A stretch of DNA of 64,000 nt, taken from Limnoperna fortunei (lineage: Eukaryota; Mollusca; Bivalvia; Mytilida; Modiolidae). Location: contig OX104122.1 in assembly GCA_944474755.1 (NCBI GenBank), forward strand, positions 13,216,641-13,280,640. Direction: 5' to 3'. The translations under genes were made by a program, and so were the position numbers. Below, piece after piece: positions 23,648 through 35,440 of the stretch. The notes beneath the pieces were generated by a model. It made no database searches and was not told the DNA's origin. It saw only the letters and a program-made list of their open reading frames with translations. Positions within the stretch are counted from its first letter, which is position 1. Each line of letters starts with the position of its first letter.

Positions 23648-23773
23648 GGATCTTACATTGGTACGAGTGGATTATCGGATTTCTCCAATCGAGATAGTTA
23701 AATTATGGAATTTTGAGTCCGAGCACTGGCGAGATTGGAGAAATCCGATAATCGAAGAGTACTATGTAAGATT
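23648..23773. repeat. Fold-back palindrome 1
   Basis: The left arm 23648-23690 (ggatcttacattggtacgag and onward to ttctccaatc) pairs with the right arm 23732-23773 (gattggagaaatccgataat to tatgtaagattc) with few mismatches around a loop of about 40 bases. No coding. It is probably a small fold-back transposon or MITE. Confidence 0.75.
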
Positions 23774-26700
23774 CTGTTTCTCTAATTTTAAAAAGTAGTA
23801 AATTTGCGTAACGAAGTACAAATTCTCCCAACCCAAATTTTACGTTCATAACTTGAATACGCGGTAAATGGAAGGTGTTTTTTATGACGTCACGAGTTCT
23901 TATTGTAACGTTATTATTTTTAACCAATCAACTGCTGAGAACATCAAATTTACTAGTGACGAGAACTATATTTTCCACCCCGGTCAAGCGGTTGAAATAT
24001 TACGTCAAAATTATTTAAATTGTAATTTGTAATTGTCTGTGTTAGCTTTTGAAAAGGTTATGTGTATCTGCAATAACGAGTTTAAAATAGAAATGCAGAT
24101 AAAACTATATCCGTATAGACTAATGCGTGTGTGTCATAAATTAAAGAAAATATATTAATTACAATAATGTTTTTGTTCTGTGTGAAGTTACTTATTATAA
24201 GTATCTTACATTAGCGACTTAGATATGTATATGTCACTTTCTTGGTCTCTGGTTGGTTCTCATTGGCTAGGTTTCGAAATAGATGGGTCCCCCTTTTTGC
24301 ACAGTTGGATTGAAACCTTTCCTTTACATTAGACTGACATGTTAACAGAACGTTGGAACGTGTTAGCCCAAAATTGATTTCCGACGAAATGAGTAATTGA
24401 TGAGGCAACGCTGATCAACTTAAAAAATTGCTGTTTAAATAGCCAGTCATATTATAATTGGATATTTCCTTAGTTTACTTAGTCAGAGGGCGACTAATAC
24501 AGAGAATCAGCGTTCGATCCCGTAGTATCTTATTATAGCTTTATGCTTTACAGCTACATAATAAAATTAGGATTATTCCAGTCGCAATATTTCATTTATT
24601 TACGAAAAAGTATGTGTTAAGCATAACTTTGACTTGTCATTTAATTGACAGAAGTAAAGAGATAGTACAAAAAACAAGATTAAATCGTTTCATTACAAAT
24701 CAAAAGAGAGTTATAAACAACATGCTTGCTATTTGAGAAACACTAAGAAATAAATAGGATTTTGGTTGGATGGTGGGTAAATTAAAACAATTTCAGATAA
24801 ATATGGTTGCAGCTGCTTGTAATTGATGCTAAATAATGAATATTAATGAGCGTCCTCTGACCCAACACCTAGCGGTGTAAACATAATTCAGGGGGACAAC
24901 TTCACCCTTTCATATACAAAAATATTACTCGTGCCAAAAATTCATTTATAAAACTAAAAATGTGGTTAAGTGTGTTAAATGCAGCATACACTTTTTTTAA
25001 TTCTTGTAATTATTAATATATAGCATTATTTTCGTTCGATGTACATGTATCAGAATACAAAAGTCCCGGATGATTCCATATTTTTTAAAATAAAGTAAAC
25101 CATGCAGAAATTACAATAGTGTGACCTTGGTATGAACTTATTGAATTTATTATTAAAGATAAATCCTCAAACCATTATACAAAAATAGTGATTTTTGCTT
25201 TAAATTAACTTCAGAGAGGAATGCTTCTAACAAGAGTAATTACAGCTTATTCGATGAATCTGTGAATAGTTCGGTATACCTAGTAAAAGCATATTGGGGC
25301 ATGCATTGCTATTTTCGAAATAGTAATAATATCATTAGATAGGCATGGATAAAATCCTCGCATCGATACAAATTTAAGCAAAAAAGATTAAAAATCTGCA
25401 ACAAAAACGGCTGTCGTGATTACCATTTTCGAATGGAAGTTTATTCTTTGTTTATCGCACTTCTGACAGTGAACTAAATGATTTAACGAATTTTGTGGGA
25501 ATTAAATGTGATTTTAATTATATCTGAACACTTCACAGTTGAACTGTAAATCGAACATTTTGAGAATAAAGTAATAGCTCTGAGTATATATAAAAATGGG
25601 TTTTAACATGTTTTACGGAATTTGGAAAATGTTGTGTGGGTGTGTGTTTTGATAGTATCGGGCATCTCGCTGCCAAAAATATATTAAATTGCTTCTCAAA
25701 CAGTCATTGTTGCTGTTGCTTTCTTTTGAAAAGACCTTAAACCCAGTTAAGTCGCCACCAACAATAATTAAATTCTTAAAATCTTATTTTTTCCTTGAAA
25801 CTGATAACCTTGAAGAAGTTACAAACTAAAATCTATGACAAATAGGATTAATAATTCTTTTTCGATCGTGAATTTCATATCTCAACTGACGCTTTATTGC
25901 AGAGCGACATCTGAATTCTCAAATGGAAAGTGTTTCTTGTTGTGAAAACTTCGGACGAGATTGCGCCCAAGAAAATTAAAACAAATTATTGATTGTTTGT
26001 TGTTTGACGTCCAGTATGAAATATTTCATCTATATTCAGGAGGTGCAAATTAGTAATTTTAATATTATTTGTACAACATACCTCGATTATACTAAAACAT
26101 GATATCATACAAGAAAATGAGAATATCTTCAATTTAAATGATATTTTAAAACAATAAAAAGTACGAAGCATCACAATTAACAGAGAAATAAAATTTCTGT
26201 ACATAAATTAATTTATGTTAAAAACTTTAAAATTGTGTCGACTGCGACTGTTTTAAATAATTAAAATACGTATCTATAGAATAGAAACGTTCTCGAGTGT
26301 GTGCCACGGTCACGCAGTTGTCTATCAAGACATGCTTAAAGGCGTATTGAGTGTTACATGGCACACATTCGGGTTGCGGCTCATTATATAAAATATAACT
26401 TTGTATAGTCCTGGTGTTACAAGGACGACACCTTGCTAAGACAACTTGTTCTGTGATCTCTAAATCTACTAAAATTATTTATATGCAGTTGTGACTGGAT
26501 CTCATGAAGTTTATTATGAACTTAGAGATTCCTACCTCTCTGCCACAAACTAAAAATAGAGTTTAAAAATAACAATTTTAAATTATAAGGGCATTTTTAG
26601 CAAACTTATCCACGACATTGGATTCCGACATGACTGGGAACCCAATGCAACAAGATATTTGTATATTTGAATAATTTTTAAAATGGAAGGGTTTTAAATT

Positions 26701-29005
26701 CTGACCCGTCTGTATAAATAGTACAACAGTCACGGTTAAAATATTTAATTTCTGCAAAAATGTTGTATTATTAAAGGGTTTGTGTCGGACTTTTTATGTT
26801 TTCTTATATTGTAAATAAATACCGGTTTTGGTATTTTACCATAAGGGGTTGTAGGGAATTTCAATTGCAGCAATTTTAGCCAAAAGGTAGAATTTTGTTT
26901 GGATGTTTTTCGAAAATGTTTTGATAAAGAGGTTTGAAAACACAATCCTGGAGGCGGTTGCCAGGATATGCCTTTTATTTATTTGCATATCGCAGAGCTA
27001 GCCTTTGATACGAATATGGTTCGCCTGCTTCAACATGCAAGCTATCTATAGGTGTTGTTTCAACGCATAGTCGCAATCCTTGATGATGAACAGTATTAAG
27101 GATTTTGACATATTACTTTTGAGGAGAACCATAAATAAAGCAACCATAATCCAATTTTGATAGAACCAGAGATCTGTTCCGATTTAGTAAAACATTGCAC
27201 TCAGCACTCTTGACGCTGCTAAATATGAGTTTTAAAATAACTTACGCCTTTAGGAATTTATTTCTTAACATTTTGATATAAAGATTAGCTTATTATTACC
27301 AAGAGAAGTAGTTTCTTTTACAATTTTGATAGGACTACTATACAAGGTCTGTTCGAGTCTGGATGCATCTTTCTCTAGTTACAAAAGTGCATCACAACAG
27401 TTGGCAGTTGAGAATTTAAAAGAATTCTCCATCGTCACTTTTCATTTTCTAGTCTTTTTAACATAATTGCAGAAAACGTTCAATGTTTTTTATATTTTCT
27501 TTCTCTGTAACATATGATGAAATCGTCAACATCAAAAGAACCGATATTATCTTTTAAAACACAATTTTTGTGTTCAAAATGGTCATATAAAGTAGAATTT
27601 TGTTGTGTGAATAGTTGTGAACACAAGTCATTTATCGTTTTTGATTCATAAGTTTTAAAAATCGAATAATAATTCAATTTGCAAAAATAACGACAGCACA
27701 GTTTATATTAAATCACTTTTATAGCAACAAATGTCTAAATAAACTCATAAAAACATTTTAATTGTACGTCTGTTTAATTTAGTAAGTGGTGTTGGTAGAC
27801 GTATCGGATTTTTAAGTGAAGAGTGATGCCGAAAAATAGAAATTTAACTAAACATAAGAATACATGTTCGAATGGTGCCTCTTTTGAAAATTGCGACCAA
27901 GTGATCTTTCCTCTAAAAATAAATTCATGAACTTTAGTCCGATTCTGTTGGCAATAGAACTTTTTCATAAAATGTGTAAATCATTGATATACCCACATGT
28001 TCTCATTGACATACCTGAATGTTTTTATTCTTACTTTTTAAACTCGTGTACATCTTCAAAAGTCGCTCTGCCGCAGTTGTCTGAATTACATATAAATCTT
28101 TCTGTCCGACTAACTGTAATGCCACTCCAAGTTGGTTTAGCCGTATCCTCTACCGTATGAACCTGCGATAAAATATTTTTCGTGGATCGCCCGCACTATA
28201 AATCTGATTGACTTGTTGTAGAACTGTTGTAAGTCATTAAGATAATATTAATACTATACAGTCCGCCAAACGTTAAGCATCACCTAAATATGTTCTTAAA
28301 AAATTTTATTACAAAACGATTCATTCAGCATCTGATGCATTTATGCAATGCTTTCAAACAATACCTTTATAAAATATACAGGGAAGATGTCAATAATTTG
28401 AGTTTTAAACTGTAAAAACCGGTTTCAAAAACTTGCCCCTCTTCCAATTAACAGACTGACTTTGAATGAAATAGCCTTGTCCGATTGCACGTGGATATTG
28501 TGGTTAGTTATTATCTTTTAAAGACTTTTCAACATGATAAGACGAAAATACCTTGCTCTTCCGTTTCATGCTACAAACGATCGACACATTCATTTGTTCA
28601 AGATACGATAACCTTTGTAAGCAGCGTCTTGGCGACATAATAGAAACTCTGTCTTCCCTCACAACAAACACAGTTGTTTGTTTCGACTGAACTTCGTGTC
28701 GAGGATAATTTCTTGGCAGTTAAAACTATTACAAGTACAATATGATGCAATATATACTCTCGACATAAATCCAAGTAACAGCGTAAACACATACACAAAT
28801 ATCCTACCTGTTATTGGTTTGAGTTCTGATCAGTCTTTACAATATGTAAACAGGGACTATGCCAAACTGGTTTTACTGTATAAACTGCAACTTATAGACA
28901 TACAAAATTATGTAAATTTGCATATGACATGGACAAGGATTTACAAAATGTTCTTAATTTGTTTCTGAATCCATATTTCCATTCCGTATCTAGAGTCTTT
29001 TTAAC
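23774..29005. other. Long stretch without a recognised gene
   Basis: More than 5 kb of AT-rich DNA with no supported coding region; all open frames are short and motif-free. About 25985-26040 resembles the tail of the retroposon family (gttgtttgacgtccagtatg, tcatctatattcagg). A small hairpin is formed by 'cgagtgtgtgcca' near 26294 and 'tggcacacattcg' near 26360. Distant exons or regulatory DNA cannot be excluded. Confidence 0.45.
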
Positions 29006-29209
29006 GGGACATTGGTGGCCGACTGGTTAAAGTAGTTCGTCTACTATTGATCACGTGGTCTGCCACTGCGGGCAGGGTGTACTCGACTCTAATCTTATTT
29101 GACAAGGATTGCTAGTTTCCCAACCGAAAGTCGGGGTTTTTCTCCGGGGACTCCGGCTTCCTCCCTAATAAAAACTGGACGTCATGATAAACATCCAGCA
29201 AACAAACAA
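29006..29209 (+). mobile_element. tRNA-derived SINE, internally shortened, with target duplication
   Basis: The body starts 'gggacattggtggccgactg', continues 'gatcacgtggtctgcc' and lacks the B-box segment, jumping to 'actgcgggcagggtgtac'. It ends 'ccagcaaacaaacaa'. Flanks tctttttaac (28996-29005) and tcttttttaac (29210-29220) look like a target-site duplication differing by one T. Confidence 0.75.
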
Positions 29210-29752
29210 TCTTTTTTAACTTATCTAATAAATTGATTATCAAAAATTGATGCGTAAGTTTAATTCATAACAATTACGCGTGACGTTTTAGTTTTTACGC
29301 GTAAATTTGACTTTCGCGTAATGACAGGAACGGCAATTGTTAGCCGTCACTCGCGAACCAAACAAACTCATGACGTAATAGATTCATAGATAATGATTGA
29401 AAAAAAATGCAAAATAGAGATCACTTACCTCCGAGGTCACTTTCTTAATCCTAGTCGAGAGATTTTCCGATTGAGATATAAACTATGCCTCAATTGGCAG
29501 CTGACATGAGTTCTCCGATTACACTGGAAATGCCGTTCTTCCACACACAAGCAGTTTTTAATCTACAATATAAATTAATAATAAAACAAATTATAAAGCA
29601 AACAACTTATAAAATTAGGAGAAGGGTTGTCCTGCCATGATAAGGATCATGCACATTGTAAAGTTTTGAGGCTTTAAGATGACAATTTACATGTACTTTC
29701 AATAGTTTATACCCCTCTGAAAAGTGGTGGGGATATTATATGTTATTCTGGA

Positions 29753-29866
29753 TCTTCACATGGGATACGGGTTCATATTCCCTGTCTGTGTTTTATATTT
29801 CCTGAGCTGGAGGCGAAAGTGATATAGAATACAGACAGGGAATATGAACCTGTATCCCCTGTGAAG
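29753..29866. repeat. Fold-back palindrome 2
   Basis: The left arm about 29753-29797 (cttcacatgggatacgggtt, catattccctgtctgtgt) pairs with the right arm about 29822-29866 (acagacagggaatatgaacc, tgtatcccctgtgaag). Loop about 24 bases. A related sequence 'cacagggaatacggtatgat' recurs at about 30277, so the palindrome may be part of a larger fold-back element. Confidence 0.75.
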
Positions 29867-30734
29867 CCCGAAAAACAATGATATTCTGTTGAAGTCTTCT
29901 TGTACTAATATTCTAGAGTATATAATTAGATTAAACATTTCTCATGTTTGAAGAAAATTATAGTTTGGACCACCACTAGCACTATTGGAGAACCTACCAT
30001 TCAACACATGTAAGCTTCCAACGAAACTTTTTAAATTGTATAACCTTGATATATTTGACGACTTTTTATTTCCAGCAAATCTTTTGTTTGCCAATCCCCC
30101 TTGTTAATTTCAAGACAAATCGCAGACGGAAATGATAGCTTCCGTAAAACGCATGTATTTAAAATCGATATTTGATATCTTTATATCATGTTTTACTATT
30201 TATATTATATCAAACAAATAAATTATTCAATGAATAGACGCCATTTTGAAACTGGTTTCAATATCCCCGGGGTTTCACAGGGAATACGGTATGATATCCC
30301 CGTCTTGATTAACAAATCAAATTGTAGGGATTCACTAGATACATTACTTCAACAGAATATATTACTGTATACTTTCGTTCTTCTATCCATCAATCTTTTG
30401 TCTTTCTAGATGACTAAATGCAGCGGAAACCTTTGTCCTTTGTCCCCTAGCGCCCACGGTGACTATATATACAACTCGCCATAAGTTAGGCAACACCTAC
30501 AATTTTCTTTTTATTTCAAAAAAAAATCTAAATGAATATTAACTTTGTGTTATTTATGTACTAAAGCCATCATTCGAGCACGGGAAAGTTACTTTAATTA
30601 ACTCCTCAGGTAAATCTGTAAATAGCAAAACCAGTTTGTCATACCGTAGTCGAGCATGCCTAAAAGCCTCGTTTTGCTTAACGATTTAGTGTTCATCTCC
30701 TGGTCTTTTTCGACTTTATCTTTACATTCTTACA
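29867..30734. other. No gene recognised
   Basis: Sequence between the palindrome and Tc1 relic 2. It includes the related block near 30260-30310 but no coding region that I can support. Confidence 0.4.
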
Positions 30735-31440
30735 AAGCCTAGGCGAAAATTAAGTGAAGCTGAGAAGTGGCAGATCGTTGGAATGCGTAACAGTGGACAG
30801 AGCTTGCGTCAGATAGTACGACACTTTGGTATTCACTTTAGTATTGTATCCCGGATACTGAAACGTCATCGAAATGATGGAACTATCCAGGAACGTCCTA
30901 GGTAAGGTCTACCACTAAATACATTAGAAAGGGAGGATAGAGCACTCGTTCGTATATCCAAACGCCAAACGTTTGCCACTGCAAGATATCTTAGTGACGA
31001 TTGGAATATTGCAACCAGAGTCGCCATTCGAACAGTTAAGAGGCGCCTAAACAATTCAAGGTTGAGAGCTCGTCGTCCCTTGAAACGTCCAATGTTGATA
31101 CAGAGACATCGCCAAGCACGTTTAGAGTGGTCACGATATCACCGCCATTGGAACGTTCAAAGCTGGCGACGAGTTTTTTACATTTAACATTTGTTGGATA
31201 TCATTGGCGTAAACTCAATAACAGAGAACCTGCTTGTCAAAATGTCCATGAACTGCGTGTTTCCTTTCAAAATGAATGGCAGAATTTACCACATGCTACA
31301 CTTCGTCGTTTAGTCAACAGCATGAGAAGGAGAGGTAATGAACTGTACCGGAAACATGGTGGTTACACGACTTACAGAGTAATTTTGCGTTTAACACATT
31401 TCAAAGTGACTTTTCTTTCCCTGAACGTTGACATGTGATG
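30735..31440 (+). pseudogene. Tc1-like transposase relic 2, catalytic core deleted
   Basis: The plus strand reads KLSEAEKWQIVGMRNSGQSL then RQIVRHFGIHFSIVSRILKR, a paired helix-turn-helix DNA-binding domain, followed by a stop in place of a residue at 30903. It continues as 'RISKRQTFATARYLSDDW' and RRPLKRPMLIQRHRQARLEW up to about 31165. It then jumps to a C-terminal block EWQNLPHATLRRLVNSMRRR (about 31271-31330) ending GGYTTY. The DDE catalytic segment that should lie between, roughly 150 residues, is missing. This is a non-autonomous internal-deletion derivative. Terminal inverted repeats were not recognised. Confidence 0.85.
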
Positions 31441-31675
31441 ATGCGTTTACTTTAAGTTCATAAAATTGAAGTATCCAATCAAACTTATTTTTTGACTAAT
31501 GGAAGTTATATTTGCTTTGAAAATAAATGTTTTTTTCAACGTGTATTTTGTCTACCGTACATTGCAGACCTAAAAGGATTTCTTCACAAATTTTTCATCA
31601 TGACAATGGCGATTACAAAATCACGGCATATAAGAATCGATCAAGTCGAAAAGCACAGCTTTTTGTCATGATAGA

Positions 31676-31784
31676 ATTATTTTGAAGTTACATTGACGTA
31701 TGAAAGCGTTGACCGAGCACTTTTCATCAGTTGAAAATGTGCTTCGGTCAACGCTTTCATACGTAAATGAAACTTCAAAAGAAT
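31676..31784. repeat. Fold-back palindrome 3
   Basis: The left arm about 31676-31720 (gacgtatgaaagcgttgacc, gagcac) and right arm about 31739-31784 (gtgcttcggtcaacgctttc, atacgt) pair with few mismatches; the 18-base loop itself is partly self-complementary. Probably a MITE-type element. Confidence 0.75.
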
Positions 31785-33784
31785 GCATTCAATTCTTAAG
31801 AAAAACGTACAAAAGTGTTACTTTTCATAAACAAAATTTGTTAAAATACCATACAATCTCTTGGGCTTCCGGGTGACGGAGCCCCTAACCCTCACCTACA
31901 CAAATTCCTGAATCGCGCCTAATTGACGCCTTTTAATCTAATAGTTAGTTATCTTTACCACAACATGTTCTAATTCGTTCAACTAAAACAATCTTCAGGT
32001 TACCTTATTTTAGAAAAAATATTGGACGCCTTGACTTCGAATGAATGCAGCGTGTTTGATATTGATATTCATATTTTTAAGATCTTGAAACATCAATATT
32101 TTCATTAACTTCTTTACTTAAAAGACGTGTATCTTAAAATATAAGGTGTGTTATTTAATCTACTAAGTTATCGTTATGTAATTTACAAACTTATGTTATA
32201 AACATCGTGTGATATTTAATACCTTATTGTTAGTAAACGGTGTGACAAAAACACATTTACTCCACAACGAATGCATGTTAATATTAGAACCAGTCAAAGA
32301 ATTCTAATCATGTGGGAAGAATTATGTGCATATGTGAAAACACAAGATATAAATGTAATTGATAAGTTACTGCTTTAGAAAGATTGTTTACGTCCCAGAA
32401 TAGTACGAAAAATAAAAGTAGTCCAGCCATATTTGTTTCATCAGTAGAACAGTGCACCAATATGGCTACAATGGGCTGGAAGCATTATTGAACGTTTCAT
32501 TGCCACTCCCCGTATAATATGTGTGCTTTATTTGTTCAAAACGTCAAACTATTTCTTGCTGGAATTTAAACATCAATCAATCAATTGAAAACTTCATGCT
32601 GATAACACTCAGCTCTGAAAACATCTATGTGCATAAAGGTTAAAAAGGGTTACAGCTCAGCCTCACGTGACTGCATGATATTGAATTGATTACTGTTTTT
32701 GGTCTAATTTTCAATATACGTGTTGATTACATTGTTAAATCAGTAAAACCCTCCAATAGAATTTCTGTATCTCCAAGACTATGGGCGATAGCATCTGCAA
32801 CTATTACTGTCATAATTAGGTTCGATAACTCTGCTTTTCAGTGAACGACTGTTGTGTATCATTAATAGGACAATTTTAGAATATATCAAACTGCTGATAT
32901 TAATAATAAAATTATTGTATGTTTTTATCATATTATTAATATTAGACAGTTTTTTTCCTTTTTTTATATACTTTTATTTTATTATCTTTATTCTTAATGG
33001 AGTTCCACGTTTATTGTTGTTTCCCGTGGCGTCATTATTTGTTTATTCTCACAAACTATTACTATAGTTCATAATTGAATAAATCATATGAAATTATCAT
33101 TTATGGTTACCTAATTAACATTTCTGAGATATAATTTCGACCATAAAAATGCGACACAACACTGTCCCCTAGTTGCCTGAACTAAGATGTATATGCCATG
33201 TTAACAATTAAAAAATAGCGAATTTCAAATGAAATGGGAAGTATGAAGATAAGAAATTAAAGTGTTAAAAACGTGAGCATTAAAATCATAAAAATTAATG
33301 TGTCTACTATTTGTATATATATGTGCAAACCATAGTCTATACCAGCTGTATTAATGTAATTTATGTCAAAAGTGGTGCATAATTGACTATTTCGCATTGA
33401 AACTATGCAACCAGAAGGCCGAAAATAAGATTTTTTCAAACAAAATGCGCATTAATTTAAACTGATTAAATTCGTATCATTCGAAAGATAAGAGACTGTA
33501 GAACCATGAACAATGTGCAAAACATCAATATTTTATTTATGTAACAAGATATAGGCGTTTTTGAGTCACGTGATGTCGCTAGTAGTTGTATATGTTTAGC
33601 CTTGAGGGATGGAATAATATAGGGATAATATAAAGTACTAATTAATAAACTAGATTTCACATATATGCACCTGGTATCCACACTGGGTTGATATGTAGTT
33701 ATTTTTTTTAAAGCTAGGTTGGGTCACTGATCAGAGAAAATGTGCCGCACATGTGTAGTACCCGCACATAGAACACAATCACAC
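31785..33784. other. No gene recognised
   Basis: AT-rich. The open frames at 32852-33067, 33257-33439 and 33466-33681 are hydrophobic or low-complexity by composition, without known motifs. Confidence 0.4.
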
Positions 33785-34780
33785 CGATCAACCGACTTAT
33801 ATCATTTTGGTGAGAAGATGTATGACACGATGAAAAAAGATATAAACAAGTTAGAAGCGATGAAAACGTAGTTAAGCTTTTCAAATTTTTTTATGTTTTA
33901 AATTTATTGTAGCGAATAAAATATATTTAAACACGATTAAGCATAGATTTGGCAATAGATATATTCAGTTCGTTAAGCTCTTGCTTTTATTTTTGTCCAA
34001 CTTATCTTATAAAATAAACGAAAAAATGCAGATATAGTTATTAAAATGCTAAAATGACCTTTTATGATATAATTTTATTTCAAATCGGCCGTTTAAATAT
34101 AAAGAATATTCCTTTGGCTTTCGCTTGGTGCCAAAAATGTATCTTTAATATAATGCATTTACAATATTAATTTGACTTTAATTGCACTGTCAGAGAAATT
34201 ACGATACGATGAAAATCAGTTCAATGATATGATTAAAACAAGAAATATGACTTTGTATAAGCTATTAAATTCTGCTAATCGATTGAATAAGTATGCACTT
34301 TAAGAGTTCGTAACGTAATAATATATTTATTTTTTATTTTCTTGTCAATATCAAGCATGAGGAGGAGGATGGGGAAAATTAATTTTGATTACTGTGCATA
34401 AAATATGAAATGAACAAATTGCGACACACAATAACATTTGCAGAAAAGCTTTCAAACTATCTTTGTATTTGTAAGCAACTCTTATTTTATTATCTATACC
34501 AAACGAAGATAAATGGGAGACATATTGTTTTTGTCTGGTAATTTACATCATCTTCTTTTTTCTTTTCTTCTCCTTTAAGACGGATATTTTCAGCCAAATT
34601 TATTTGACACTGCAAATCGCATACTAATACACGTTTAGGATATGTAAGATCGCTTTATCTAGTGTTACATAACACTTTTCATTTTTAGGAGGTTTATATT
34701 GGGTTTTTGGTAAAAGAGGCAAAAGAAGGCCGACATATTGTTTGTGTGTTCGTCCGTGCAGCCATTACAAATCTTGTTTG

Positions 34781-35047
34781 GGGCCTCGGTGGCCGAGTGG
34801 TCAAGGTAGTTCGTCTACTATTGATCACGTGGTCTGTCAACACTGAGATTGCGGGTTCGATTATCACTGCAGGCAGGGTGTACTCGACTCCAATCGTAAT
34901 TGACAAGGATTGCCAGTTTTCCTACCGCAGGTCGGGGGTTCTCTCCGGGTACTCCGGCTTCCTCCCCCAATAAAAACTGGACGCCATGAAATAGCTGAAA
35001 AATTGCTGAAAGTGGCGTTAAAACACCATTCAAACAAACAAACAAAC
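34781..35047 (+). mobile_element. Best-preserved tRNA-derived SINE with target-site duplication
   Basis: The head gggcctcggtggccgagtgg contains an A box; the B box is in 'attgcgggttcgattatc'. The body has 'caatcgtaattgacaagg', 'cggcttcctcccccaataaa' and 'gctgaaaaattgctgaaagt', and the tail is CAAACAAACAAACAAAC. It is flanked by aaatcttgtttg (34769-34780) and aaatcttgttcg (35048-35059), 11 of 12 identical, the expected scar of LINE-assisted insertion. This copy defines the consensus used for the other SINE calls here. Confidence 0.92.
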
Positions 35048-35309
35048 AAATCTTGTTCGGGATATAACTTTTTATCCTTTTAGGTAGGCTTTTGATTTTT
35101 GGCATGTGGGTAGATTATAACTTATCGATGTGTCGCATGCCATAGGTGTTGATATTTAATTAAAAATTTGACCCCAAGGTCACATCATTGCCTTTTGAGT
35201 GACTGCTTCGTGTCCGGGATATTTAACTTGGAAATTTGACCACCCCCACCCAGGATAACATCAATGCATTTTTAGTCATTACTTCGCGCCCGGTTATAAC
35301 TTTTAAAAT

Positions 35310-35440
35310 AATTGTTTGACTGTTTGTATGAATGGTTTTTAATGCCTTTCAGCAATTTATCAGCTGTATGATGTCTTTAATGGGAGTGGAAGCCTGAGTA
35401 CCCAGAGAAGACCCCGTTTACCTTCGCTGAAATAGGCTAA
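35310..35440 (-). repeat. SINE 3'-end fragment, minus strand
   Basis: 'tgtatgaatggtttttaatg', 'cctttcagcaatttatcagc' and 'ggaagcctgagtacccagag' match the reverse complement of the SINE 3' half. The head is absent. Confidence 0.55.

Noticed and set aside
34781..34880. Possible genuine tRNA gene (A and B boxes, GGCCGAGTGG head)
   Set aside because: The same head occurs in several places joined to one common non-tRNA body and CAAAC tail, with a target-site duplication here. It is a SINE, not a tRNA gene.
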